64,000 nucleotides of DNA from Methanomassiliicoccaceae archaeon DOK (GCA_009911715.1 CP047880.1:1302001-1366000), one strand, 5' to 3'. Shown: positions 1-8,520, counted from the first letter of the stretch. Made by a program: numbers and translations. Notes: generated by a model not told the origin, from the letters alone.

Positions 1-1
1 G

Positions 2-358
2 AGGGCCGCTGCGATGCCCGCGGACGGCCTCGCCGAGGACTTCGCCCTGACCGAGATGATCCGCTCCGGGATGGAGGGGATGTACTGCTGGAGGTCGGGG
101 AACAGAGCAGAGGTGGCGTTCGTCATCGGCTCCGGAGAACACAGGGTGCCGATGCAGCTCAACATCGGCAGGATGGCCTTCACACGCAGCATCGCCGAGT
201 TCAGAAGGAGGCACCCGTCGGAGAAGGGCGTGTACCTGTCCCCTCTGGCGCCGGACCTAGGAGCAGACCCCGTCAGGATCCCGATCTACGCGGCCGGGCA
301 CCTCCGCGACATCCTCCCGGAGGCTTCGACGACATCGTCGATGGGACAGCAAGATTGA
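2..358 (+). CDS. DUF4143-type ATPase, C-terminal part only (cut by window edge)
   Basis: The reading frame is open from the first bases of the window, so the true start lies outside; the ATG at 14 is probably internal. The visible ~115 residues match the C-terminal domain of AAA ATPases with DUF4143: a YCWRSGNRAEVAFVI strand, a VPMQLN strand and the closing IPIYAAG. In the family this domain resembles a PD-(D/E)xK nuclease fold with EVDF and PIEVK motifs. Here these read EVAF and PMQLN, so the acidic and lysine positions are lost and the domain is probably not catalytic. Cellular role unknown; such ATPases are common, often decaying genes in gut archaea. Family call from motif pattern only. 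Confidence 0.6.
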   Translation, partial: RAAAMPADGLAEDFALTEMIRSGMEGMYCWRSGNRAEVAFVIGSGEHRVPMQLNIGRMAFTRSIAEFRRRHPSEKGVYLSPLAPDLGADPVRIPIYAAGHLRDILPEASTTSSMGQQD

Positions 359-386
359 AGTACGAGCGCAAACACTGTTCGCGGAC

Positions 387-1799
387 ATGGTGAAGAAGAC
401 CAAAGGCCAGACGCTGGCCGAAGACATCCTGTCCAACCCCAAGAGCCTCCCCGAGAAGGACCCGAAGCTCCTGGAGAAGGCCGCGGAGTTCTGCGAGGGG
501 TACAAGGCGTTCCTCGCCAACAAGACCGAGCGCGAGGTCATAGACTACGTCCTGCCCATCCTGAAAGACCGCGGGTACACCGAGTACGTCCGCGGAACGA
601 AGTACAAGGCGGGCGCCAAGTTCTACAAGGTCAACCGCAGCAAGACCATCATGATGTGCACCAAGGGAAAGAAACCGGTGTCCGAGGGCATCCGCGTGTG
701 CGTGGCGCACATCGACAGCCCCAGGCTGGACTTCAAGCCCCACCCGCTGTTCCAGGACGCGGACATGGCGTTCTTTAAGACCCACTACTACGGGGGCATC
801 AAGAAGTACCAGTGGACCACCATCCCACTTTCCATAAGGGGTGTGGTGCACACCTCCGACGGGAAGACGGTGAAGGTCAGGATCGGCGAGGAGGACGACG
901 AGCCGTCGTTCCTGATCACCGACCTGCTCCCGCACCTGGCGCAGAACCAGATGAGGAAGAACGCCTCCGAAGTCGTGGAGGGGGAGCAGCTGAACCTGCT
1001 GCTGGGATCCTGGCCCTACGACGACGAGAAGGTGAAGGACAGGGTGAAACTTGCCATCATGCAGATCCTGAACGAGAAGTACGGCATCAGGGAGGACGAC
1101 TTCGAGACCGCGGAGCTCTGCGCGGTACCGGCGTTCAAGGCGAGGGACCTGGGCTTCGACAGATCGATGGTCGCGGGCTACGGGCAGGACGACAGCTCCT
1201 GCGCCTACGCCCAGTTCATGGCCGAGCTCGACGTGAAAGACCCGGAGTACACCACCATGACGATCTTCGCCGACAAGGAGGAGACCGGCTCCGACGGCGT
1301 GACCGGCATGAGGTCGTTCTTCTTCAGGGACTTCGTGGAGGACCTGGCGCAGGATGAGGGATGCGAGGTCAGGCACGTGCTGCAGAACTCCGTCTGCCTG
1401 TCGTGCGACGTGAGCGCGGCGTTCGACCCTGCCTACCCGGACGTGCAGGAGAGGAACAACTGCTGCTACCTGAACCACGGCCCGTGCATCGCGAAGTACG
1501 ACGGCGCCAGGGGCAAGTACAGCACCAACGACGCCTCTGCGGAGATGATGGACTACGTCATCGGCATCTTCAGGGACGCCGGCGTGACGTGGCAGATCGG
1601 AGAGCTGGGGAAGATTGACCTGGGCGGAGGAGGCACCATCGCCTCGGAGATCTCGGTGCACGACATCGACACCGTGGACATCGGTGTGCCTGTGCTGTCC
1701 ATGCACGCGCCCGTGGAGGTCACCGCCAAGGCGGACGTGTACATGCTCTACAAAGCAGTGCTGGCACTGTACAATTCCAAGAAGGCCAAGGCCTTCTGA
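387..1799 (+). CDS. M18 family metallo-aminopeptidase
   Basis: 470 residues, the usual length for M18 aminopeptidases, which are cytosolic, form large oligomers and remove acidic or neutral N-terminal residues using two metals. Family motifs occur in order: VAHIDSPR (His108, first metal ligand), AGYGQDDSSCAY, the catalytic/metal pair in DKEETGSDG, CDVSAAFDPAYPD, NHGPCIAKYD, and the last ligand His in VLSMHAPVE near the C-terminus. All expected ligands are present, so the enzyme should be active. It starts 28 nt after the preceding gene with no obvious Shine-Dalgarno. M18 enzymes are uncommon in archaea and frequent in gut Firmicutes, so acquisition by transfer is plausible but untested. Confidence 0.93.
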   Translation: MVKKTKGQTLAEDILSNPKSLPEKDPKLLEKAAEFCEGYKAFLANKTEREVIDYVLPILKDRGYTEYVRGTKYKAGAKFYKVNRSKTIMMCTKGKKPVSEGIRVCVAHIDSPRLDFKPHPLFQDADMAFFKTHYYGGIKKYQWTTIPLSIRGVVHTSDGKTVKVRIGEEDDEPSFLITDLLPHLAQNQMRKNASEVVEGEQLNLLLGSWPYDDEKVKDRVKLAIMQILNEKYGIREDDFETAELCAVPAFKARDLGFDRSMVAGYGQDDSSCAYAQFMAELDVKDPEYTTMTIFADKEETGSDGVTGMRSFFFRDFVEDLAQDEGCEVRHVLQNSVCLSCDVSAAFDPAYPDVQERNNCCYLNHGPCIAKYDGARGKYSTNDASAEMMDYVIGIFRDAGVTWQIGELGKIDLGGGGTIASEISVHDIDTVDIGVPVLSMHAPVEVTAKADVYMLYKAVLALYNSKKAKAF

Positions 1800-1802
1800 A
1801 CC

Positions 1803-1831
1803 CTTTTTTCCGGATGGGCTAACGCCCATCC
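1803..1831 (+). terminator. T-run plus hairpin after the aminopeptidase gene
   Basis: Immediately after the stop codon a CTTTTTTCC run (archaeal U-rich terminator type) is followed by a perfect 8-bp stem, GGATGGGC (1812-1819) / GCCCATCC (1824-1831), with loop TAAC. It lies between two convergent genes and could serve both. Confidence 0.5.
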
Positions 1832-1838
1832 ATTCTTC

Positions 1839-2090
1839 TCATCTCAGGTTCCTTCCGCAGGACCTGCAGAACGCATCGTCGGGATTCACGACGGAACCGC
1901 ACTCCGGACAGAACGCCCCGCTGCCGGGCTCGTCCTCGACCTTCCTGAACACGCCGAAGGTGGCCAGTCCGGGGAAGCAGAGGAACAGTGCCAGAAAGGG
2001 GAACCCGTAGACCAGCCCAATGATCGTAACGGCCACGGACGCCACGGATATGGCCAGCAGGATGATGCTGGCGGTGCTCAGCTTCGCCAT
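1839..2090 (-). CDS. small membrane protein with C-terminal zinc ribbon (third of operon)
   Basis: 83 residues from an ATG at 2090; a much longer upstream extension in this frame is out-of-frame sequence of the neighbour. Two hydrophobic segments (about residues 8-28 and 30-48) are followed by a charged linker and a zinc ribbon, FCPECG...FCRSCGRNLR, at the extreme C-terminus. The start overlaps the end of the preceding gene by 13 nt, so the three zinc-ribbon genes are translationally coupled. The double CxxC is the standard zinc-ribbon pattern of archaeal 'zinc-ribbon domain-containing' membrane proteins. Function unknown; the ribbon is predicted to face the cytoplasm and may mediate protein contacts. 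Confidence 0.75.
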   Translation of the reverse strand: MAKLSTASIILLAISVASVAVTIIGLVYGFPFLALFLCFPGLATFGVFRKVEDEPGSGAFCPECGSVVNPDDAFCRSCGRNLR

Positions 2091-2434
2091 CGGAGCCTCC
2101 TGCCGCAGACACCGCAATACGTGTCCTTGATGGACAGAGGCGCGCCGCAGTTGGGGCAGTATCCGTTGCCCTCGCCGGGATCTGACTCCGGCTTGGGAAG
2201 GTCGGTGACGACTTGTTCCGCCGCCTTGGGCGGATCGGGAATCGCCGCGGAACGGGAGTCCACGTTGCCCCTTCCGAAAAGGACGGCGCCGGCGGCCACC
2301 ACAGAGGTGAACACGAACACCAGCCCGGTCCAGACCGGCCCGTGGTAGATAATCATGAAGGGCATGGCGAGGAACACGACCACGCCGAGGATCATGAGGA
2401 TCAGACCCAGGGCCTTCATCGACCCGGGGCTCAT
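2078..2434 (-). CDS. small membrane protein with C-terminal zinc ribbon (second of operon)
   Basis: 118 residues. Two membrane segments lie at about residues 8-28 and 33-52, followed by a ~40-residue acidic, proline-rich linker and a C-terminal ribbon YCPNCGAPL...YCGVCGRRL. Architecture and spacing match the genes on either side, so the trio arose by duplication. The start codon overlaps the stop of the upstream gene (ATGA, 4 nt). No enzymatic motif is visible; function unknown. Confidence 0.8.
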   Translation of the reverse strand: MSPGSMKALGLILMILGVVVFLAMPFMIIYHGPVWTGLVFVFTSVVAAGAVLFGRGNVDSRSAAIPDPPKAAEQVVTDLPKPESDPGEGNGYCPNCGAPLSIKDTYCGVCGRRLRWRS

Positions 2435-2763
2435 AGCTTCCTCCCGCAGACGCCGCAGAACTGGAAGCCCTTCTCCAGAGGGGACCCGCAGTAGGGGCAG
2501 AATCCGTTGGACTCGCCGTCGTGCGCCTCGGGCTCGACCTCGTGCGGGAGCTCAAACCCGGGAATCTGGCTCTCCTTGGGCCTGAAGCCCTCGTCCCTCC
2601 TGGACCTGACGACGATGTAGAGTCCGTAGGCTACGACGAGGACGCCGACGAGGGAGAACAAGGCGCCGGGCCCGACAGACATGGAGGAGGTCATGGCGAT
2701 CCATATCAGTCCGAATATGACGTAGAACATTCCGGCGAAGACGCTGCCGACCCTGATTGACAT
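2431..2763 (-). CDS. small membrane protein with C-terminal zinc ribbon (first of operon)
   Basis: 110 residues, preceded by a strong Shine-Dalgarno (AGGTGATG) that fixes the start. Two hydrophobic segments (about residues 8-27 and 30-50) are followed by a basic stop-transfer VRSRRDEG, an acidic linker and the ribbon FCPYCGSPL...FCGVCGRKL. It leads a three-gene operon of paralogues linked by 4- and 13-nt overlaps. The operon lies downstream of giant surface gene A in the same orientation, with its own upstream AT-rich stretch (AACGTTAATTACC on the minus strand) as a possible promoter. Function unknown. Confidence 0.82.
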   Translation of the reverse strand: MSIRVGSVFAGMFYVIFGLIWIAMTSSMSVGPGALFSLVGVLVVAYGLYIVVRSRRDEGFRPKESQIPGFELPHEVEPEAHDGESNGFCPYCGSPLEKGFQFCGVCGRKL

Positions 2764-2883
2764 CCCATCACCTTTGGTTGGGAATTGGCTGGAGGGTAAT
2801 TAACGTTTGTCGGTGACTGGTGGAGGTGTGGAAAATCTCCGTTCCAGCGGAAGTGCCAGCATGGATAGGAATAGGTTGAAGTT

Positions 2884-3000
2884 GGGTCCCCGACCCCTTA
2901 ACTCCGGGGACCCGTTTGCTGTTCAGGTTTCTGGTGAGTTGCGCTCTCTCAACGCGGGAGCAGATGTACTCGTTTGTTCGCGTTCTTGTGCGTTCAACCC
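2884..3000 (-). repeat. conserved 3' element, copy A (after giant gene A)
   Basis: Lies between the stop of giant A and the zinc-ribbon operon. Read in the sense of gene A it has a conserved GGGTTGAACG box (3000-2991), a conserved block containing GAGTACATCTGCTCCCGCG and TTGAGAGAGCGCAA, an AACCTGAA box, and a terminal hairpin with stem 2884-2892 / 2905-2913 (GGGTCCCCG / CGGGGACCC on the plus strand) around the invariant loop AGTTAAGGGG. Same element as at 12729, 16581, 21840, 30074 and 40821. Confidence 0.85.
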
Positions 3001-3025
3001 TTTGTATTCGTTGCTGTTGTTACCT

Positions 3026-6000
3026 TCAGCTCCTCATGAGCCTCATGGCAACCATGATGGCCATGATCACGATGAGGATGACGAGGACGATCAGGAGGTA
3101 GTCGGTGAGACCCATGTCGGATCCGTTTCCTCCCTCGATGACAACAGATGTGTCTGCGGGGGTGGCTCCGGAGGCAGCGAGAGTGAAGGACACATCGCCG
3201 GCGTTGATGGTGATGGTTCCTCCATTCTGGACGGTCTGTCCGTTGAAGGTGATGGTTGCGTTGTCGATGCTGTAGTTGGCGTTGGCCGTGATGGTCACGG
3301 TGTGGGTGCCGACAGACAGGTAGTATCCATAATTCTCACCAATTGTCAGGTATGTGTCGATGGTCAGGCCGTCGATGTAGATGGTCAGACCGGTTCCCTG
3401 GGAGATGGTTCCGGGGACGTCCGAGACAGCGAACTGAGCGTAGGCGGCATCGTAGGCGGAGATCCTGTCGGTGTTGCCGAAAGCAGCTTCCTGCTGTCCG
3501 GCGACAGCCTCCTCGGCGGTCTCGTACCACCTGGGGTTGGTGTCGTATCCGTTCAGCTCGATGGCTCCGTCGGCACCGTTGATGGAGTTGACGGGGAGGG
3601 TGCTGGTTCCGTAGGCGTAGATGGTGGCATACTCGGCCTCGTTGATGTAGTACACGGTGCTGGCAGCCTCGGACTCGCCGGTGGCGGGGTTGAGCTGGAT
3701 GGCGGCTCCGCTGAGGTCGGCTCCGGCGTAGGCCAGGATGTATCCGAATCCGGCGGGGCTGAATGTGACGGTTCCAGTAACGGCCCCGGTCGCTGCGGAG
3801 TTGAGCTGGGAGGGCTTGTCTCCGAGAATCAGCTTTCCGAAGCTGTTGGCAGAGGTTCCGCCGATGACCAGCTCCTCTCCGTCGGCGACGGACAGGGTTC
3901 CGGTGACGCGGACGGTGTTGGTGTCGATGTTGAGTCCCTTGGAAGCGTCCAGGGTTCCGGAGACCTCGATGGCTCCGATTCCGTCGATACCGTCGGCGTG
4001 GTTGACCTCGAGGGTTCCCTCGATGACGACCAGAGGCTGTCCCTTGTCGCCGGTGGCCGTGACATTGAGGTCGCCGGCGTTGTCGATGACCATGGTGGCT
4101 CCGGAGGCGACGGTCAGTGTCGCATCCTTTCCGACGATGACGTCGGCTGTGACGGTGCCGGCGGACACGGTGACGGCTCCAATGTATTCTCCGGAGACCT
4201 TGACGTCGTACTCGGTGGCGGAGGCTCCCTCGGTGACCGTGGTCTGGAGGGTGACGCTCTGGGCGTTGGTCATCTGGACGGACGCGTTGGAGGTTCCGTC
4301 TCCGCAGGGGGCTGCGAAGGTGGCGGAGACGCGGGTGTTGTCTCCGATCTGGACGTTGACGTTTCCTCCGAGGGTGATGGTTCCCGCGGAGAGGATTGTC
4401 ATGTTCTCGGGGGCGTTCGGGTTGGTGGTGTCGACGGTCATCTTCACGATGCTGATGTTCAGGGCGAGGTCCTCCACGGATGTGAAGGTGACGTCTCCGG
4501 CGGAGACGATTCCCTTGATGGTGACCGTGTTTCCGGCGAGGTTGTCGTTCTCGCTCGCGGTCTCGGCGGCGAATGCGATGTTGGAGACGTACCAGTAGGT
4601 GGAGGCTCCGGACATGATTCCGAAGTGGGCTCCGGCGACGTTGGCCATGGCCGCGGGCTCCGCGGAGGTCATGGTCCTGGCGTAGAAGACGCCGTTGATG
4701 ACGATCTCGGAGTCCTCGTCCTCGGTGTTCACGGTGATGGCGCCCTCGGTGGTCTCGAGCATGGCGAGGGTTCCGTTGACGGTCAGTGTGGCTCCGTCGA
4801 CGTAGATGGAGCTGTTGTTGTTGTCCGCTGCGGGTGCGACGTTGGTTGTGACGGTCACTCCCTCGGGGATGGTGAGGTCCTCCTCGATGGTGATGGCCCT
4901 GTTGAGGGTGATCTCGGTCATTCCGGACTCGATGGCGTTGGCCAGGGAGGTCCAGGTCCTGGAGGCACCCTGGGTGGACATGACGTCGGCGAGGACGGCC
5001 TTGACGTTGAGGTCCTCGGCGTAGTCCTGGGATGTGAAAGTTCCCTCGACGACGATCTGTGTGGTGTTTCCTCCGGTTATCGTGGCTCCGTCCGCAAGGA
5101 CGACGGTGGCGTCCTCTCCGACGGTGATGGACCCGTTGTTCTGGATCTGCACGTCGATTCCGGTAGCGATGCTCACGTCCTCTCCGACGGTGACGTTTCC
5201 GAGCACGGTGATCCTGTCGTTGTCGGCATCGAGGGCGGCAGCGACGGCGTCAGCGAAGTTGGTGTAGTAGTCTGTGGTGGTGGCATCGACGCCCGTGGTC
5301 TTGACGACGTACTTGACGGCGTTGATGTTGGTGATGGCCATGGCGTTTTCGGATGTTGCGATAAGTCCGTTGACCGTGATGGGTCCGGAACCTGTCATCT
5401 CCTTGTTGTCGGCAGGGTTCGCATTCTTGGCGGTGAAGAACTCGATTCCTCCATCCACCACGAGGGCGTGGTTGACGGTGAAGTTGACATAGTTGCCGAA
5501 GTTGAGTTCGGCTCCCTCTGCGACCATGACATAGGCAGAGGCTTCATCATCCATTGTGCTCTTGACGGGAGCTATGTCGTTGCTGCTTATCAGGACGGTC
5601 GCCGAGTTGTCGTTGATAACGGCTGTGGCCTCTCCGCTTACAGACATGACGGTCCTGTAGTTGCGTACGTTCTTGTCCTCGGCACCGGTGGTGTCGACGT
5701 AGTCGAACCTCTCGCTGACGACGGATACGGTGACGTTCTCCACATTGGTGAGAGAGACGACGTTTCCGTCGGAGACGAACTGGCCTTCCCTGATGGACTC
5801 GTCCAGGATTCCCTTGTCGGTGACGTTGACGGTTCCAGAGACGGATCCGATTGTGATGGTCTGGCCATCGTACAGGACGATGGTGGCACCGGTGGATGTT
5901 CCATCGATGGAGACGGTGCCGAAGTCGTGGATGAATCCGGACATTGTTCCGTTCATGGCGAGGGTTCCGTAGACCTCGAACATGTCGGCGTATCCGGACT

Positions 6001-8488
6001 TGCCGGCTCCTACCTTGTCATATCCGGTTGCAGGTGCCTCGAGGATGTTCTTGTTCCTGTTGTTGTCGGCGACGCCGGCGATGGTGACGGTTCCGTTCTC
6101 GTTGATGACGAAGTCTCCGTCGACGTCGAGGACGGATCCGCCTGTGGCGTACTCTCCAACGGTGACGGTTCCGTTGATCTCGGCGGAGGAACCGGCCTTG
6201 AACTCGGCCTCTCCGAGGATTGTCAGAGTTCCGTTCACGACGAGGCTCCCGCTCTGGTAGACGTACATTGTCGTCCTTGCGGGAACGGTGGCGGTGCTGT
6301 CGATAACGAGGGTTCCGTAGACGTCGACGAGGGATGTGACGTTACCGGTGAGGGTCAGGGTGGTTCCGTATCCGACGCTGACCTGGCTGGAGGTGTTCTG
6401 GTAGACGACATCCTCGTTGTTAACATCAACGGAGGATCCATCCTTGGCGTCGACGATGATGAAGAGGTCGGACTCTGTGATGTCGAGGGAGGATCCCTTG
6501 CTGACAACGATGCTGGAGTCTGTCCTGTTGCTCTGGACTGTCACATCCTCCATCGTCACGGAGGCCCTCTGTCCGGCATCGGTTCCTTTTCCGATCTGGA
6601 TTGTGATGTCCGATCTTTCAGCGATCTCGATGGTGATTCCGTTGAGGTCGAGTGTGTCCGTGATGACTATCTTTCCGCTTCCGGTGAAGTTGACGGTCAT
6701 TCCGGGCTGAGCTGTCTTGAGAGCTTCGACGGCCTCGGGATTGTCGCCTGTACCGCTGATAGTGATCGTGATGTCAGTCTCGCTCATGTCGGTGACGTTT
6801 CCGGGCGTAGTGACGAACGTGAGGACCTCGCTCTCGTTCATGGCATAGACCTTGCATCCGTTGGCACTATTGACAATGGGCTTCGCAAGAGCATCGGACT
6901 CGGCCCTGAGGCTTCCGAGAACGAACAGTTTCGCAGAGTCCTGGAGGGTGATCTTTCCGTTCTCGCCGTCAAAGATGACGGTCTCGTTGCTTCCGATGAC
7001 TACATTTTCGGTCACGTTGATCGGGGAAGAGATCGTGATGGATCCGATGGTGACTTTGTTGAGGTTGACGGTGTATCTCTCATTGGCAGTGACGCCGTTG
7101 AGCTTGGTGTCGAAATCGCTGTAGATTCCAGAGGCGATTGTCTGTCCCTGGGTTCCGAGGATCTCCACGGTGGTTCCTGTGAATTTGATGTGCGAGTTTC
7201 CGTTGCCCTCAAAGGAGATGTCAACAGAAGCGACAGTGTCGTTTCCGGAAATCCTGTTGACGGTTCCGTCGAAGGATCCGTTTCCGCGGATGTACATGGA
7301 TCCATCAGCGTTGAAATTGACGGTTCCAGTCGCACCAGCCTTGTTTACGAACAGGGTTCCGGAGTAGGGCTCATCGCCGAAGGATCCGACGAGAGTAACG
7401 TTGGTTTTCGCAGATCCAGTGAAGGATCCATCCGCGACGTAAATCGCGTCGATTCCGCTGTTGCTGGCAGTGATGCTGTCAGCTTTGACTGTTCCAGCGG
7501 CTCCGACGGAGAGTTTTCCGTTCTCACCGACGATAATGGTTTCGGCCTTGAGGGTTCCGTTCACGATGAGGGTTCCCTGGACGCTCACATTGGTGTAAGA
7601 CTCCTCCCCAGTGATGGTGTAAGTGACTCCAGCAGCGACACTGAAGTTGTTCTGAACAATGTCTCCGTTAGCATCCTGAGTGTAGTTGGTCTCAGGCACT
7701 GTGGTGTCATAGTCATAATCGGTGTAGTCTGTCCTGTCGTAGACGTTGGTGCAGTCCTGGTAGTCGTTGTCGTCCACAAGACTGTCCTCCTGGGCAGGGG
7801 TGAGACCGAGGGTGGTTGTTGTGAAAGAATCAGATCCGAAACGGTCGTTCATAGAGTATTTCTCGGCCACAGTGATTCCAGAAGCGGACCATTCCTGGCT
7901 TCCAGAAGTAGCAGTGGATTTGAATCCCACGAAAGTGTTGCCCTTGATGTCGAGATTCGCATCGGATGTTCCATAGGGGAATATTGTGATGGCGTTAGCA
8001 AGCTCTCCGTTCTCGTCAAGCGTGAAGGTGCATCCGGTGATGGACACCTGCTTTCCGAGGAGTGTGATTCCAGACCTCTCGAGAGTCTGTTTATCATCTC
8101 CCTTGACGAAGATATTGAGTCCCTGAAGGGACACACCATCCACAGCAACAGCTGCTTTTCCATTGAGACCGTAGATGGCGAATCCGCCGTAGATGTTGAC
8201 CTCGGCGTTCTCAGCCGCCTTAATGGTCAGGGGTTTGTCAATTTTATACACACTGTAGCTGGAGGAAGTACCGTAGTCTCCGGCGGACAGCACGAGTGTA
8301 TCGTTGGGCTGAGCAGCATCGATGGCTGCTTGGAGGTTGTCAGCGGAATTGGGAGCAACATTAGTTTCCACTCCCTGGACCTCCTCAGAGGGCATGACGA
8401 CAGCAAGCGCGCAAACAACCATGGCGAGCACGGCGATGGCGGCGAGCAGTTTGGTCTGCCTTCCTTTCTCATTCATGTTCATTATCAT
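3026..8488 (-). CDS. giant adhesin-like surface protein A
   Basis: 1820 residues. A basic N-terminus (MNEKGRQTK) and hydrophobic core form a signal peptide (about residues 1-40). From about residue 48, DNLQAAIDAAQPNDTLVLSAG begins a pectate-lyase-like right-handed beta-helix, and most of the chain is Gly/Val/Thr/Asn-rich solenoid with recurring VxGTLxVxxG turns. Two longer repeats have the form YTNFADAVAAALxxxxxRITVLG (about 1075) and TWTSLANAIESGMTEITL (about 1180). A conserved pre-anchor module (YYINEAEYATIYAYGT) and an Ig-like domain (GTGLTIYIDG...VGTHTVTI...ITFNGQ, about 1690-1770) precede the membrane tail GLTDYLLI-TM-RLMRS (1792-1820). Predicted to be anchored with the bulk outside the cell. 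Three closely spaced ATGs (8488, 8482, 8476) leave the exact start open. Ligand unknown. Bacterial gut adhesins show similar repeats. Confidence 0.9.
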   Translation of the reverse strand: MIMNMNEKGRQTKLLAAIAVLAMVVCALAVVMPSEEVQGVETNVAPNSADNLQAAIDAAQPNDTLVLSAGDYGTSSSYSVYKIDKPLTIKAAENAEVNIYGGFAIYGLNGKAAVAVDGVSLQGLNIFVKGDDKQTLERSGITLLGKQVSITGCTFTLDENGELANAITIFPYGTSDANLDIKGNTFVGFKSTATSGSQEWSASGITVAEKYSMNDRFGSDSFTTTTLGLTPAQEDSLVDDNDYQDCTNVYDRTDYTDYDYDTTVPETNYTQDANGDIVQNNFSVAAGVTYTITGEESYTNVSVQGTLIVNGTLKAETIIVGENGKLSVGAAGTVKADSITASNSGIDAIYVADGSFTGSAKTNVTLVGSFGDEPYSGTLFVNKAGATGTVNFNADGSMYIRGNGSFDGTVNRISGNDTVASVDISFEGNGNSHIKFTGTTVEILGTQGQTIASGIYSDFDTKLNGVTANERYTVNLNKVTIGSITISSPINVTENVVIGSNETVIFDGENGKITLQDSAKLFVLGSLRAESDALAKPIVNSANGCKVYAMNESEVLTFVTTPGNVTDMSETDITITISGTGDNPEAVEALKTAQPGMTVNFTGSGKIVITDTLDLNGITIEIAERSDITIQIGKGTDAGQRASVTMEDVTVQSNRTDSSIVVSKGSSLDITESDLFIIVDAKDGSSVDVNNEDVVYQNTSSQVSVGYGTTLTLTGNVTSLVDVYGTLVIDSTATVPARTTMYVYQSGSLVVNGTLTILGEAEFKAGSSAEINGTVTVGEYATGGSVLDVDGDFVINENGTVTIAGVADNNRNKNILEAPATGYDKVGAGKSGYADMFEVYGTLAMNGTMSGFIHDFGTVSIDGTSTGATIVLYDGQTITIGSVSGTVNVTDKGILDESIREGQFVSDGNVVSLTNVENVTVSVVSERFDYVDTTGAEDKNVRNYRTVMSVSGEATAVINDNSATVLISSNDIAPVKSTMDDEASAYVMVAEGAELNFGNYVNFTVNHALVVDGGIEFFTAKNANPADNKEMTGSGPITVNGLIATSENAMAITNINAVKYVVKTTGVDATTTDYYTNFADAVAAALDADNDRITVLGNVTVGEDVSIATGIDVQIQNNGSITVGEDATVVLADGATITGGNTTQIVVEGTFTSQDYAEDLNVKAVLADVMSTQGASRTWTSLANAIESGMTEITLNRAITIEEDLTIPEGVTVTTNVAPAADNNNSSIYVDGATLTVNGTLAMLETTEGAITVNTEDEDSEIVINGVFYARTMTSAEPAAMANVAGAHFGIMSGASTYWYVSNIAFAAETASENDNLAGNTVTIKGIVSAGDVTFTSVEDLALNISIVKMTVDTTNPNAPENMTILSAGTITLGGNVNVQIGDNTRVSATFAAPCGDGTSNASVQMTNAQSVTLQTTVTEGASATEYDVKVSGEYIGAVTVSAGTVTADVIVGKDATLTVASGATMVIDNAGDLNVTATGDKGQPLVVIEGTLEVNHADGIDGIGAIEVSGTLDASKGLNIDTNTVRVTGTLSVADGEELVIGGTSANSFGKLILGDKPSQLNSAATGAVTGTVTFSPAGFGYILAYAGADLSGAAIQLNPATGESEAASTVYYINEAEYATIYAYGTSTLPVNSINGADGAIELNGYDTNPRWYETAEEAVAGQQEAAFGNTDRISAYDAAYAQFAVSDVPGTISQGTGLTIYIDGLTIDTYLTIGENYGYYLSVGTHTVTITANANYSIDNATITFNGQTVQNGGTITINAGDVSFTLAASGATPADTSVVIEGGNGSDMGLTDYLLIVLVILIVIMAIMVAMRLMRS

Positions 8489-8520
8489 AGGAACACATGA
8501 CGAATCCTTCCTAAACGGCG
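8489..8520 (-). promoter_or_regulatory. conserved start-proximal leader, giant gene A
   Basis: Directly upstream of the start codon, the minus strand carries CGCCGTTTAGGAAGGATTC, then GTCATGTGTTCCT just before the ATG. Nearly the same block precedes giants B and C, with variants before D and E. No Shine-Dalgarno at normal spacing is visible inside it. Confidence 0.6.

Noticed and set aside
2884-2913. Integron attC-like reading of the hairpin loop (GTTAAGG resembles GTTRRRY)
   Set aside because: There is a single motif in the loop rather than paired R/L boxes in the stem, the consensus fails at the last base, and the neighbouring recombinase lacks an obvious IntI-type insertion.
2807-8500. 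An 1897-codon plus-strand ORF antisense to giant gene A, and similar long antisense frames at 16630-18657, 19114-20637 and 21795-25643
   Set aside because: They arise because the giant genes avoid TTA, CTA and TCA codons in sense. Composition (Gly/Asp/Val/Ser-rich without domain pattern) and exact coverage of the sense genes mark them as shadows; the sense frames have signal peptide, solenoid repeats and membrane tail.
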